Positions 9,318-18,562 of a stretch of 62,011 nucleotides of DNA are shown one piece after another. The stretch lies in assembly GCA_018065005.1 (NCBI GenBank), contig JAGHUD010000039.1, positions 1 through 62,011 of the forward strand. Direction: 5' to 3'. Under the pieces are notes generated by a model. The model saw nothing but the letters and a program-made list of their open reading frames with translations, had not been told where the DNA came from and ran no database searches. The position numbers were made by a program, and so were the translations under genes. Source of the stretch: Candidatus Physcousia equi. GTDB lineage: Bacteria > Bacteroidota > Bacteroidia > Bacteroidales > Bacteroidaceae. The stretch's first letter is position 1; the number at the start of each line of letters is the position of its first letter.

Positions 9318-9743
9318 TTAGCGGTTGAAGAAGAAAAACAAATAGGCCGTGTGGCGACGATCAAGATAGTCAGCCTTGCCAATGCGACTGCCGCTCTGGT
9401 CGCGCACCGTGCCATCCTGCTCCACCTTGCCCATACGACTGCCACTTTGGTTGCGCACCGTGCCGTCGTTGTCCACCTTGCCCATGCGGCTTCCGCTCTG
9501 GTTGCGGATGGTGCCATCGTTGTCGATTTGCCCGATGCGGCTACCGCTCTGGTTGCGGATGGTGCCGTCATTGTCTATCTTCAGCACTCGTGTGCCGCTG
9601 CTGTTGCGCACCGTGCCATCGTTGTCTGTGCGGAAAATCATGCTCCCACTTGCATTGCGCACCGTAGACTGCGCCATTGCCGCAGAAGTGGCAAAGAGAA
9701 AGAAAAGGAGCAGAAAAAATAGTTTAAACAAGCATTTTATCAT
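9318..9743 (-). CDS. Secreted 17-residue-repeat protein (beta-flower-like)
   Basis: A signal peptide (about residues 1-25, ending AAMAQ) is followed by six consecutive 17-residue repeats (residues 27-128) of the form T-[VI]-R-N-x-S-G-S-R-x-G-K-[IV]-D-N-D-G. A short hydrophobic tail (AYLFFFFNR) ends the protein. The pattern resembles small Bacteroides proteins I recall being named 5-fold beta-flower proteins; each repeat probably forms one two-stranded blade. The third and fourth copies are nearly identical, implying recent unit duplication. No catalytic residues are evident. It is the first gene of the unit leading to the TPM and LemA genes. Confidence 0.75.
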   Translation of the reverse strand: MIKCLFKLFFLLLFFLFATSAAMAQSTVRNASGSMIFRTDNDGTVRNSSGTRVLKIDNDGTIRNQSGSRIGQIDNDGTIRNQSGSRMGKVDNDGTVRNQSGSRMGKVEQDGTVRDQSGSRIGKADYLDRRHTAYLFFFFNR

Positions 9744-9765
9744 TCATACATAAGATTTTTCGCTG

Positions 9766-9773
9766 CAAAGATA
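9766..9773 (-). promoter_or_regulatory. Candidate -7 box for the repeat/TPM/lemA unit
   Basis: The minus strand reads TATCTTTG here, 23 nt before the start codon at 9743. I found no TTG at the usual 23-nt offset, so confidence is modest. Confidence 0.4.
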
Positions 9774-9911
9774 GATATTTTTTTTAAATAAATTTTGCAT
9801 TTTGACTGCTTAATTATGTGTTTTTTGAATAATCTGATACAAAAACAGTAACTTTTCGTAAAATAAGCTATTTATGAACATTAAAAGATTTTCAATTAGA
9901 AATCTTTCGTG

Positions 9912-9919
9912 TATTTTTG
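9912..9919 (+). promoter_or_regulatory. Candidate -7 box for the AraC-type gene
   Basis: TATTTTTG on the plus strand would start transcription near 9926, about 70 nt before the ATG at 9995. No clear upstream TTG was found. The surrounding 250 bp are very AT-rich and hold no gene. Confidence 0.35.
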
Positions 9920-9994
9920 TCACCGATATTACGAGCAGCTAAACACAAAATAACAATCAAGTCGTAACGGACTTTTTCCCAAACAAAAAGAACG

Positions 9995-10369
9995 ATGAGA
10001 CATAAATTTGACGTAAAATCTGCCATGCAGCGCTACACAAAGATGCTGGCACAAAAAAGACCCTTCTTCCTCAACTCTAACTATTGTTTGGAGAATCTCA
10101 TGGAGGATCTCAAGACAAACAGAGCCTATGCCTCAGCTTTCGTAAACGAAACTCTTGGCACAACGCTTCCTCAACTTTTGCGCAAGTTGCGCATCGAATA
10201 TGCTGACAATCTCATCCAGAATTTCCCTACAATGAAGTTGAACGAAGTGGCAAGATGTTCGGGTTTCAACAACCTGACCTCGTTTCGTCGTGCCTATAAG
10301 GCTAAGTACGGAATTACTCCGAGCGAGGGTTTTTCGAAGATTAGTGACGAACAGATAGGAGAAAAATAG
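9995..10369 (+). CDS. Small AraC-family DNA-binding protein
   Basis: The 124-residue protein is little more than the AraC/XylS double helix-turn-helix. NYCLENLMEDLKTNRAYASAF forms the first helix-turn-helix and MKLNEVARCSGFNNLTSFRRAY the second, followed by the diagnostic KAKYGITPSEGF. There is no effector-binding, sensor or membrane domain, which is unusual because most AraC regulators are about 250-300 residues. It is transcribed divergently from the repeat/TPM/lemA unit, so that unit is a plausible target (inference). It could instead be a constitutive regulator or the DNA-binding remnant of a larger one. Confidence 0.85.
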   Translation: MRHKFDVKSAMQRYTKMLAQKRPFFLNSNYCLENLMEDLKTNRAYASAFVNETLGTTLPQLLRKLRIEYADNLIQNFPTMKLNEVARCSGFNNLTSFRRAYKAKYGITPSEGFSKISDEQIGEK

Positions 10370-10402
10370 ATGAATCAAAAGTGAACCACATAGAGTTTAT
10401 TG

Positions 10403-10449
10403 ATGTTGTCCACGCAAGAAAGTGGTTATCCAACAACATTATTTTTTTA
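10403..10449 (+). terminator. Terminator after the AraC-type gene
   Basis: ATGTTGT and ACAACAT enclose an inner CCAC/GTGG pairing, followed by TATTTTTTTAG. Confidence 0.7.
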
Positions 10450-10476
10450 GAAACACTATTAAAACCTAAAACAACA

Positions 10477-10512
10477 CGAAAGGGATACGCCGTGAGGTGC
10501 ATCCCTTTTTTT
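10477..10512. terminator. Second hairpin with T-run between the AraC-type gene and mutS
   Basis: GGGAT and ATCCC bracket an imperfect stem followed by eight T residues on the plus strand. It lies between convergent genes and could back up the first terminator. Confidence 0.6.
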
Positions 10513-10599
10513 GTATGATGTCCATGATTACATTATCTGTTGCTCCCACAATCTTCGTTTGAAGTATGCCGAACGAACCATGGGTGTCCCATGATCACA

Positions 10600-13218
10600 T
10601 TATTTTCCTCCCACAATTTTCTTTATCTCGGAGAGTTTGTTGAGTGCTTCGAGTGGTGTGAGATTGTTGACGTCGAGATGTAGAATCTCGTCACGCACTT
10701 GTGTGAGGATGGGGTCGTCGAGTTGGAAGAAGTTCATCTGCACGCCATCGCCCTGTCCTGCACCGATGGAGATGCTTCCGCCCACCCCATCCTTGTTGCG
10801 CGAAGCCTCCATTTGTTCGAGCACCCGCTCCGCGCGCTTCACGATGCTCATGGGCATACCAGCCAGGCGCGCCACATGAATACCGAAGCTGTGGGCACTG
10901 CCGCCCTCCACAAGACGACGCAGGAAGATGACCTTTCCGTCCACCTCCTTCACGCTCACGTTGTAGTTCTTCACACGCGAATAGGTCTTCTCCATCTCGT
11001 TCAGTTCGTGGTAGTGCGTAGCAAACAGTGTGCGCGCATGCCCTCTCTGGTTCTCGTGGATGTATTCCACGATGCTCCAGGCAATGGAGATGCCGTCGTA
11101 GGTGCTGGTGCCGCGTCCGAGTTCGTCGAAGAGTATGAGCGAACGCTGCGAGATGTTGTTGAGGATGCTTGCTGCCTCGTTCATCTCCACCATGAAGGTA
11201 GACTCTCCCATCGAGATGTTGTCGCTTGCACCCACACGTGTGAATATCTTGTCCACAACACCCACTCTGGCACTTGCAGCAGGCACAAAGCTGCCAATCT
11301 GTGCCAGGAGAACGATGAGTGCTGTCTGTCGCAGGAGCGCAGACTTACCAGCCATGTTGGGACCCGTGATTATGACCACCTGCTGACTCTGCGTGTCGAG
11401 ATATACATCGTTGGGGATGTACTTTTCGCCCACCGGCATCTGCTGCTCTATGACCGGATGCCTGCCCTGCTTGATGTCGAGCACTTCCGATTCGTCCACA
11501 ACGGGCCGTATGTAACGCAGTTCGGCAGCCGACTTAGCAAAACTGAGCAGACAGTCGAGTTGAGCCACCAGAACAGCGTCCTGCTGCATCTGGGCAGTGT
11601 GTTGTGCAAGGGCAGCTACCAATTCATTGAAGAGTCTTGATTCGAGGGCGAGTATTTTCTCTTCAGCACCGAGTATTTTCTCTTCGTAGTCCTTCAACTC
11701 CTGCGTGATGTAGCGTTCAGCCTGCGTGAGCGTCTGTTTGCGAATCCATTCCTGCGGCACCTGTTCCTTATAGGTGTTGCGCACTTCGAGGTAGTAGCCA
11801 AACACATTGTTGTAGCCAATCTTCAGCGATGAGATGCCCGTCTTCTCAGCTTCTCGCTGCTGTATCTGCAGCAGATAATCCTTACCGCTATAGGCAATCT
11901 GCCGCAACTCGTCGAGTTGTTCGCACACACCGTTGGCAATGACACCTCCCTTCGCCACAAGCAAGGGGGGATTGGGCTGCAGTTCGCGTGCAATGCGTTC
12001 GCGCATCTCCTCGCATAGTTCGATCTTCTCGCCCAAGGCACGCAAGGTGTCGTCTTCGGATGCCATCAGACAATTCTTGATGGGAAGCAGCGCTTGCAAG
12101 GCAATGCGCAGTTGCTGCACGTCGCGCGGTGTCACACGTGCTGCACTCACCTTGGCAGTGATGCGTTCGAGGTCACCTATCTCCTGAAGATGCTCGTCCA
12201 CTATGTTGCGCAACTCAGGATGACGAAAGAAACAGTCGACAACGTCCTGGCGCTTTTGTATGGCACGCACATCCTTCAGGGGGAACGACACCCACCGGCG
12301 CAGCATGCGTGCTCCCATAGGCGTCAGCGTGCGGTCGATGATGTCGAGCAGCGAGACGCCCTCATCGTTCATCGAACTGACCAGTTCGAGACTGCGCAGC
12401 GTGAATTTGTCGAGGCGCACATAGCGCTCCTCTTCAATGCGGCTGATGCCGGTGATGTGTTTGAGTTGGGTGTGGAGCGTCATCTCCAGGTATTGCAAAA
12501 TGACGCCAGCTGCCACGACAGCACTCTTGAGGTGGTCGATGCCGAATCCCTTCAGGTTTTTCACCTGGAAGTGGTGGGTGATTTTTTGCAGCGCAGTGGC
12601 GTCGGCAAAACACCAGTCATCGAGTTCCTTGGTGATGTAGCGTGTGCCAAAGCAAGCCTCAAACTGCGCCTTCTTGCCATGCTCATAGATGACCTCCTTG
12701 GGGTTGAAGTTGCCCATGAGTTTGTCCACATAGTCAGCCGTGCCTTGTGCCACCATGAACTCCCCCGTGCTGATGTCGAGCAGTGCCATGCCGCATGCTC
12801 CTTTGCCGAAGTGAAGCGCAGCCAGGAAGTTGTTCTCCTTCGTCGAGAGCACATTGTCGTTCATCGCCACACCGGGCGTCACCAGTTCGGTGATGCCGCG
12901 TTTGACGAGTTTCTTCGTCATCTTTGGGTCTTCGAGCTGGTCGCAGATGGCCACGCGCCTTCCAGCGCGAATGAGTTTTGGCAGATAGGTGTCGAGGGCA
13001 TGATAGGGAAATCCAGCCATCTCGGTGTTGACCATGAACTCTTTGCCGTTGTTTCTTCGCGTCAGCGTGATGCCCAGAATCTGGGATGCCTGTACGGCAT
13101 CGTCGGCGTATGTCTCGTAGAAGTCGCCACAACGAAACAAGAGAATCGCATCGGGATGCTTCTCTTTGAGGTCGAAAAACTGTTTCATCATGGGCGTCAA
13201 GCCTTCTTTCTTTGCCAT
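10600..13218 (-). CDS. mutS: DNA mismatch repair protein MutS
   Basis: MutS recognises mismatches and small loops and uses ATP to recruit repair partners. I chose the start at 13218 ([20 protein letters not shown]) over an upstream in-frame ATG because it gives the family N-terminus and the usual length (872 residues). The mismatch-contacting motif is [10 protein letters not shown]. The ATPase domain has the Walker A motif GPNMAGKS, Walker [13 protein letters not shown] and [10 protein letters not shown]. It begins 71 bp downstream of the antiporter gene, and no terminator was seen between them. A short degenerate copy of its 3' end follows the stop. Confidence 0.98.
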   Translation of the reverse strand: MAKKEGLTPMMKQFFDLKEKHPDAILLFRCGDFYETYADDAVQASQILGITLTRRNNGKEFMVNTEMAGFPYHALDTYLPKLIRAGRRVAICDQLEDPKMTKKLVKRGITELVTPGVAMNDNVLSTKENNFLAALHFGKGACGMALLDISTGEFMVAQGTADYVDKLMGNFNPKEVIYEHGKKAQFEACFGTRYITKELDDWCFADATALQKITHHFQVKNLKGFGIDHLKSAVVAAGVILQYLEMTLHTQLKHITGISRIEEERYVRLDKFTLRSLELVSSMNDEGVSLLDIIDRTLTPMGARMLRRWVSFPLKDVRAIQKRQDVVDCFFRHPELRNIVDEHLQEIGDLERITAKVSAARVTPRDVQQLRIALQALLPIKNCLMASEDDTLRALGEKIELCEEMRERIARELQPNPPLLVAKGGVIANGVCEQLDELRQIAYSGKDYLLQIQQREAEKTGISSLKIGYNNVFGYYLEVRNTYKEQVPQEWIRKQTLTQAERYITQELKDYEEKILGAEEKILALESRLFNELVAALAQHTAQMQQDAVLVAQLDCLLSFAKSAAELRYIRPVVDESEVLDIKQGRHPVIEQQMPVGEKYIPNDVYLDTQSQQVVIITGPNMAGKSALLRQTALIVLLAQIGSFVPAASARVGVVDKIFTRVGASDNISMGESTFMVEMNEAASILNNISQRSLILFDELGRGTSTYDGISIAWSIVEYIHENQRGHARTLFATHYHELNEMEKTYSRVKNYNVSVKEVDGKVIFLRRLVEGGSAHSFGIHVARLAGMPMSIVKRAERVLEQMEASRNKDGVGGSISIGAGQGDGVQMNFFQLDDPILTQVRDEILHLDVNNLTPLEALNKLSEIKKIVGGK

Positions 13219-13289
13219 ATCTGTCAGGGGGTATAATGTGTAATGAATGGTGGTTCTGCCACGCAGGGGCAGAAGGATTTTTCTTTTTC

Positions 13290-15557
13290 TCATCCCACCA
13301 GCCACAACGTGTCGTTGCGCTGGAAGATGTATTCGGGAGAAGCCATCGATAGTGTGCCATCCTCCACTTCAATGCCTATCACGATGCTGTTGAGTTGCGA
13401 TCGTATGCCGCTTTCGCGTATGCTCTTGCCTATGAAGGGCGAGTCGGCTTGGAGGGTCAGACAACTAATCTTGAGCGGATGCTGCCGCTGTGTCTTCTTA
13501 TGCACTTCAGCTTCCATTCGTTTCGAAAAATGGAAGATGCTGTCGTCGTCGCCAATCACCTCCACCGTGTCGCGCGGATAGAGAACAAAGTTGCCCCCAG
13601 GGATGTTGTGACGACTGCTGCCGCGCACCACTGCCACCACGATGATGTCGTCGTTGCGACCGAAAGCCAGATCGGCAAGCGTCTTGCCACCCCACATGCT
13701 CTCGTCGGGCAGTGTGAGACTGACGATGTGCAGGTCGCGCCCCACCAGACGGCGGGCATAGGCTTTCTCATCCTTTGCCCTCGTGAGTCGTTCGCGGCGC
13801 GTGAGGTTGTGTCGGAAGGTGCGTTCGAGTTTTATGCTCTGCAGTTTCACCCATCTGCACCAAACAATGGAGTAGATGACGAGGAAGGAGAGAAGGATGT
13901 GCAACCACCACTTGTAGGGCGAGAGGAAATCGAAAATGTAGTAGACGGCATAGGATGCCAGGAGAAAGCGCAGCACTATGGTGAGCCACAAGAGCGTGCT
14001 GTGCAGGATGCCCTGCCTGCGCAGATAGACGAACTCCTCGCTGTGGTTCTTGCGCATGACGATGGGGCGCAGGAAGGGGGCTATGACGCAGATGGTGAGG
14101 ATGCCACAAATGGCATTGCCTGGCCAATTACTGAAGACACTGCGAAAGAAAGGCAGGAGCGAAGCTATGCTGAGCGTGATGGCTGCCGAGGTGAGGATGG
14201 AGTAGATGGCAGTCTGCAAGAAAAGCTGCTTGAGGGTGATCTTCCACACCTTCTTCTTGCCCATGCTGGTCAGTATGTCTTGCTTGCTCAGCATGCGGTG
14301 GGCAGATGTCCATCGCTGTGCAGCACGGTGCTTCGTCTTCGAGCGCGAACTCGTGTCGATGACACTCTTCACCCTTTCGGGCATGATGCGCTGCACAAGC
14401 TGATAGGCTGGTTCGGCTGCCTTGATCATGTAGGGGGTGAGGAAGGTGGTGATTACACTCACAGCCACCACCACGGGATAGAGAAAACCGTCTGTGACGT
14501 GCAGGCTCTGCCCCAAGGCGGCAATGATGAAAGCAAACTCACCTATCTGAGCCATCGAAAAGCCACACTGCATGCCTCCCTTGAGGTCTTGTCCGGAGAG
14601 AATGAAACTCATCGTTCCGAACACACTCTGACCGATGAGGATGGATGCCGTGATGACCAGGATGGAGGGCCAATAGTGCAAGAGGATGGAGGGGTCCACC
14701 ATCATGCCCACCGACACGAAGAAGATGGCACCGAAGAGGTCCTTTATGCTGCCTATCACCTTCTCAATGTGCTCCGCCTCTATTGTCTCTGCCAAAATGC
14801 TGCCCATCATGAAGGCGCCAAAGGCTGGACTGTAGCCCGACTCGGAAGCGAGCATCACCATCAGAAAACAAACGCCCACGGTGAAGATGAGCAGTGTTTC
14901 GCTGTTGATGAACTTACTGTTCTTCTTCAAAAACATGGGCAGGACGAAAATACCCACCACAAACCACAAGCCAAGGAAGAAAACCAACTTGAGCATACTC
15001 ATGGCAAGATCGCCTCCCTGAAAATTGCGACTCACAGCCACGGCACTGAGCACCACCATGAGCAGAATGCCCAAGATGTCTTCCAGAATGAGCACGCTCA
15101 TCACGCTTTTCGTGAATTTCTTCTTGTTCAGTCCGAGGTCGTCAAATGCCTTATAGATGATGGTCGTGCTGCTCATGGCAAGCATTCCACCCAGAAAGAG
15201 ACGGTGCATCGAGTTCCAGCCAAACATCCACCCCACGCCGCTGCCTATGCCTATCATGCACATCATGATGCAGAGGGAGGAAAGGACGGGTGCCATGCCC
15301 ATCTTCACAATTTTCTTGAACGAAAACTCCAATCCGAGCGAGAACATCATGAAGATGACACCTATCTGACTCCAGGTTTCCACGCCTGCCATGTCGTCCA
15401 CAGTGGGCGTATAGGGCATGTGTGGTCCTGCCAGAAAACCTGCCACGATGTAACCCAATACAAGCGGTTGTTTGAGCCGCTTGAAAACAATAGTGACCAG
15501 GCCGGCAACAATCATGATGTATGCCAGGTCACTTATTATGGTTGGGAGATGTTCCAT
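13290..15557 (-). CDS. CPA2-type cation:proton antiporter with two TrkA-C domains
   Basis: The N-terminal half (to about residue 385) is a Na+/H+ exchanger-type domain of about 12 hydrophobic segments, with [50 protein letters not shown] and [14 protein letters not shown]. After a basic linker come further membrane segments (about residues 430-575). Two C-terminal TrkA-C-like regulatory domains follow ([19 protein letters not shown] and [19 protein letters not shown]). It would exchange K+ or Na+ for protons at the inner membrane, gated by a ligand at the TrkA-C domains. No nucleotide-binding TrkA-N domain is visible. The ion specificity cannot be read from sequence. Confidence 0.92.
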   Translation of the reverse strand: MEHLPTIISDLAYIMIVAGLVTIVFKRLKQPLVLGYIVAGFLAGPHMPYTPTVDDMAGVETWSQIGVIFMMFSLGLEFSFKKIVKMGMAPVLSSLCIMMCMIGIGSGVGWMFGWNSMHRLFLGGMLAMSSTTIIYKAFDDLGLNKKKFTKSVMSVLILEDILGILLMVVLSAVAVSRNFQGGDLAMSMLKLVFFLGLWFVVGIFVLPMFLKKNSKFINSETLLIFTVGVCFLMVMLASESGYSPAFGAFMMGSILAETIEAEHIEKVIGSIKDLFGAIFFVSVGMMVDPSILLHYWPSILVITASILIGQSVFGTMSFILSGQDLKGGMQCGFSMAQIGEFAFIIAALGQSLHVTDGFLYPVVVAVSVITTFLTPYMIKAAEPAYQLVQRIMPERVKSVIDTSSRSKTKHRAAQRWTSAHRMLSKQDILTSMGKKKVWKITLKQLFLQTAIYSILTSAAITLSIASLLPFFRSVFSNWPGNAICGILTICVIAPFLRPIVMRKNHSEEFVYLRRQGILHSTLLWLTIVLRFLLASYAVYYIFDFLSPYKWWLHILLSFLVIYSIVWCRWVKLQSIKLERTFRHNLTRRERLTRAKDEKAYARRLVGRDLHIVSLTLPDESMWGGKTLADLAFGRNDDIIVVAVVRGSSRHNIPGGNFVLYPRDTVEVIGDDDSIFHFSKRMEAEVHKKTQRQHPLKISCLTLQADSPFIGKSIRESGIRSQLNSIVIGIEVEDGTLSMASPEYIFQRNDTLWLVG

Positions 15558-15597
15558 CAGATGCCAGTGCTTATTATTTTGCTCAGGGGGGTGAAAC

Positions 15598-16614
15598 TTA
15601 CTTGCTCATCTCCAGCATACGGTTGATGGGACGTATGGCAAGACGCGCCACTTCGGCATCCACCTCCACAGTGGGCCATTCATACTTCAGGCAGTTGTAG
15701 AGTTTGCGCAGGGTGATTAGCTTCATGAAGTTGCATTCGTTGCAAGCACAGGTCACTGGTCTACCCTCCTTGTCGGTCTGCTCGCTCACCTCGGGTGGTG
15801 CGGGCAGGAAAGTCTTATCGGGACACGCCTTCTGCATCTCGTGCAGGATGCCGCTCTCGGTGGCTACGATGAACTCTGTGGCGTCGCTCTCCTTGCTGTA
15901 TTGGAGGAGGGCAGCCGTGCTGCCCACCTTATCTGCCAACTTCACCACAGCACCGCGGCACTCGGGGTGCACCAGCACCTTGGCTCCAGGGTGTTCGCCT
16001 TTCATGGCAATAATCTTTTCGGTGGAGAAACGCTCGTGCACATGGCATGCACCATGCCAGAGAAGCATCTCTCTGCCCGTGATGCTGTTGATGTAGCCTC
16101 CGAGGTTCTGGTCTGGACCGAAGATGATCTTCTCGTCCTTTGGCAACTGGTCCACAATCTTGCGCGCATTGCCACTCGTGACCACAATGTCGGTCAGCGC
16201 CTTCGTGGCTGCCGTTGTGTTGACGTAGCTGATTACCGTGTGGTCGGGGTGCGCTTCCACAAATTCCTTGAAGGCGGTGGCGTCGCAACTCTCAGCCAGC
16301 GAGCATGAGGCATTGAGGTCGGGCACGAGCACCTTCTTCTCCGGGCAGAGAATTTTGTTCGTCTCGCCCATGAAATGAACGCCACACATCACGATGATGT
16401 CAGCATCCGTCTGCGCTGCCTTCTGAGCTAGCGCCAAGGAGTCGCCAATGAAGTCTGCCACGTCCTGCACGCCACCGTCGGTGTAGTAGTGTGCCATGAT
16501 CACAGCATTCTTCTCCTTCGCCATGCGGCGTATCTCACTGGCGAGATCTATATCCTCGGGCAGCGCTTCGTCGATGAAGCCCAAATCCTTCCATTTTTTA
16601 TCAACATGCAACAT
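15598..16614 (-). CDS. nadA: Quinolinate synthase
   Basis: NadA condenses iminoaspartate with dihydroxyacetone phosphate to quinolinate in de novo NAD synthesis, using a [4Fe-4S] cluster. The 338-residue protein shows VIMAHYYTDGGVQDVADFIGDSLALAQ near the start. The likely cluster ligands lie in VMCGVHFMGET, HPECRGAVV and TCACNECNFM. nadB and nadC are not in the window. The gene starts 226 nt below a minus-strand TAACTTTG (16847-16854), which would give a long leader. Confidence 0.97.
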   Translation of the reverse strand: MLHVDKKWKDLGFIDEALPEDIDLASEIRRMAKEKNAVIMAHYYTDGGVQDVADFIGDSLALAQKAAQTDADIIVMCGVHFMGETNKILCPEKKVLVPDLNASCSLAESCDATAFKEFVEAHPDHTVISYVNTTAATKALTDIVVTSGNARKIVDQLPKDEKIIFGPDQNLGGYINSITGREMLLWHGACHVHERFSTEKIIAMKGEHPGAKVLVHPECRGAVVKLADKVGSTAALLQYSKESDATEFIVATESGILHEMQKACPDKTFLPAPPEVSEQTDKEGRPVTCACNECNFMKLITLRKLYNCLKYEWPTVEVDAEVARLAIRPINRMLEMSK

Positions 16615-17155
16615 ATTATTATATCTTTTTATTTATTTTTTTATTTAATGAAGAATTTTATGATGATAATGATGTCTTGTGCATAGTGTTCAAAAGTTTT
16701 TTCCCTTTTGCTTGCACAATAAGTTATGCAGTTGAGACAAAACATTATCAACTAATAATGAACAGTCCAAACGACAGCGCTTATTCTTCATTTCTTTATC
16801 ATTAGCACCTTCAGAGCATATCTTATGCACAGGATGTTCACAACTGCAAAGTTAACAACTTTTCTGCAAATGAGCGGTAGAAAACCCCTGAAAAATGAGT
16901 TGAAAAGTATTTTTTAAGTTTTTGCTAACTTTTTTGGCAGTATCAGATGTTTGCCTACCGCAAGATTTTTAGTAACTACCAAACTTTTTTCCACTTTTTT
17001 TTCCACAACTTATCAACGCTTTTTGTAACTTTGCACAGAGTTTTGAACAGGTTCTGTTGAAAGATAAATGGGCAACAAGAAATGATGCTTGCATGAAAAA
17101 AGGCTTTTTCGCCTCTCCACCTATCTTTTTCTGCCAACATGCTGTTCGTTCTCTC
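16615..17155. other. AT-rich divergent region between nadA and the RNA methyltransferase gene
   Basis: The region holds a minus-strand TAACTTTG at 16847-16854 (candidate nadA -7 box, no matching upstream TTG) and a plus-strand TAACTTTG at 17026-17033 (candidate methyltransferase -7 box). No convincing gene, hairpin or known riboswitch was seen. An in-frame ATG at 17057 could extend the methyltransferase, but the added residues do not resemble the family. Confidence 0.5.
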
Positions 17156-17749
17156 ATGCTTAACTTTCAATCCCAAACAGCAGTGCGTAAACTTAAGGTA
17201 ACGGAGATGAATCGCCTCTCGCAGCAAGAATTCAGAGAGGCAGAGAAGACACCCCTCATTGTAGTGCTTGACAATGTTAGGAGCATTTATAACATAGGCA
17301 GTGTGTTTCGCACCTGCGATGCTTTTCGCATCAAGCGACTCTGTTTGTGTGGCGTTTGTGCCTGTCCGCCCAATGTGGAAATCCACAAGACTGCCCTCGG
17401 TGCGGAAGACAGTGTTGAGTGGGTCTACTATGCAGACACGATGGACTGCATACGCGATTTGCAAAGCGAAGGTTGCACCATTCTGGCGGTCGAACAATGC
17501 GAGGGGAGCACCTTGCTGCACCACTTCTCGCCAGAGTGGAGGGATGGAGCAGATGCTGTGGATGCAGCAGCAGGCGAGCGAAAGACCTATGCCGTTGTGC
17601 TCGGCAACGAAGTGAAAGGTGTGCAGCAAGAGGTGGTGGACGCATGCGATGGTTGTCTTGAAATACAGCAATTTGGCACCAAGCACAGCATGAATGTTTC
17701 GGTCACGGCTGGCATCATCATGTGGCAGTTCGTCCAGCAACTGATGTGA
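17156..17749 (+). CDS. TrmH/SpoU-family RNA 2'-O-methyltransferase
   Basis: This SPOUT-fold methyltransferase would use S-adenosylmethionine to methylate a ribose 2'-OH in tRNA or rRNA. All three family motifs are present: VVLDNVRSIYNIGSVFRTCDAF (motif 1), YAVVLGNEVKGVQQEVV (motif 2) and GTKHSMNVSVTAGIIMW (motif 3). The start is uncertain. I use the ATG at 17156; homologues that I recall begin near RKLKVTEMNR, which would fit a GTG at 17183, and a longer form from 17057 is possible. The target RNA cannot be assigned. The stop is 2 bp before the TatD start, so the two are translationally coupled. Confidence 0.9.
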   Translation: MLNFQSQTAVRKLKVTEMNRLSQQEFREAEKTPLIVVLDNVRSIYNIGSVFRTCDAFRIKRLCLCGVCACPPNVEIHKTALGAEDSVEWVYYADTMDCIRDLQSEGCTILAVEQCEGSTLLHHFSPEWRDGADAVDAAAGERKTYAVVLGNEVKGVQQEVVDACDGCLEIQQFGTKHSMNVSVTAGIIMWQFVQQLM

Positions 17750-17751
17750 GT

Positions 17752-18360
17752 ATGAACACAACGATTTTTGATAACCTGTCAAACTCGCTCTTCGACCTTC
17801 ATGCCCACCACCCAAGTCGTCAGGGTGAGCGCGTCGTGGAGCAGGATGTAGACAGCCTGGGGGTGCATCCATGGCATGCGGCTGACGCAGATGTGGAGGA
17901 GGTTATGAACAAGTTGTGCATAAGACTTCAAAACGATGAAAACCACCGCATTGCTGCCATAGGAGAGTGTGGATTGGACAAACTATGCACAGTGCCTTTT
18001 CCACAGCAGATGACCATCTTCAGGCGCCACATCGCTTGGAGCCTGCGGTTTCGCTTACCGCTCATTATACATTGTGTGCGCGCCTGGAACGAATTGTTGG
18101 CATTGAGGCAGGAGTATGCCTTGCCAAGCGGTGATGTTCCCTGGATTGTCCACGGTTTTCGCGGTAAACCGGAATTGATGCAACAGTTGCTTCGTGCGGG
18201 ATTTTTTGTTTCCTTCGGTTTTCGTCACAACATAAATGCCTTGCGGCAGTGTCCACCAGAAAGGTGCTATTTCGAGACCGACACCGACCCGCGTTCTGTC
18301 ACGGATCTTCATCGTCTGATAGCGTATGAACTGGAAGAGAAAGCTGAAGACGTGAACTGA
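17752..18360 (+). CDS. TatD family metal-dependent hydrolase (short form)
   Basis: The start at 17752 lies 2 bp after the upstream stop and gives MNTTIFDNLSNSLFDLHAHH. Metal-site residues of the TatD amidohydrolase family are visible: the HxH in LHAH (residues 17-19), Glu in IGECGLD, His in IIHC, His in WIVHGFRG and Asp in FETDTDPRS. At 202 residues it is about 50 shorter than typical TatD, mainly in the interior. TatD proteins are reported to have 3'-5' exonuclease or deoxyribonuclease activity. Intact ligands suggest an active enzyme, but the short length makes the substrate uncertain. Confidence 0.85.
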   Translation: MNTTIFDNLSNSLFDLHAHHPSRQGERVVEQDVDSLGVHPWHAADADVEEVMNKLCIRLQNDENHRIAAIGECGLDKLCTVPFPQQMTIFRRHIAWSLRFRLPLIIHCVRAWNELLALRQEYALPSGDVPWIVHGFRGKPELMQQLLRAGFFVSFGFRHNINALRQCPPERCYFETDTDPRSVTDLHRLIAYELEEKAEDVN

Positions 18361-18367
18361 TTTTTTC

Positions 18368-18433
18368 TTTCTGCTACAGAACTTTTCAGTTTCTGCTACA
18401 GAAATTTTTAGTTTCTGCTACAGAAATTTTTTG
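18368..18433. repeat. 22-bp palindromic tandem repeat, locus A (3 units)
   Basis: Three units begin at 18368, 18390 and 18412. Each reads TTTCTGCTACAGAA followed by a T-rich tail ending AG or TG. The gap separates the convergent tatD-like and SGNH genes, immediately before a terminator. The same family occurs at 32250, 44810 and 55936. Confidence 0.85.
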
Positions 18434-18445
18434 CAGGCAAAAATA

Positions 18446-18490
18446 AAACCCTTTCTGCGTCCGGCAACAAGGATGCAGAAAGGGCTTTTT
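18446..18490. terminator. Bidirectional terminator between convergent genes
   Basis: CCCTTTCTGC pairs with GCAGAAAGGG over a 16-nt loop, with CTTTTT after it on the plus strand and a T-rich minus-strand flank. The stem arms contain TTTCTGC and GCAGAAA, the half-sites of the adjacent 22-bp repeat. Confidence 0.85.
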
Positions 18491-18562
18491 GTCTTCACCG
18501 TTGCAACTGTTTTCTCATGCAAGGGTCTGCCAGTTTGGCGGCAAAGTTTGGATGTGGGCTTT

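Noticed and set aside
13395..15626. Very long open reading frame on the plus strand opposite the antiporter gene
   Set aside because: It is a mirror of the antiporter's codon pattern, with His/Glu-rich composition, no family motif and no promoter. The minus-strand antiporter is clearly the real gene. The same applies to long opposite-strand frames over mutS, polA, ychF, queA and the sialidase.
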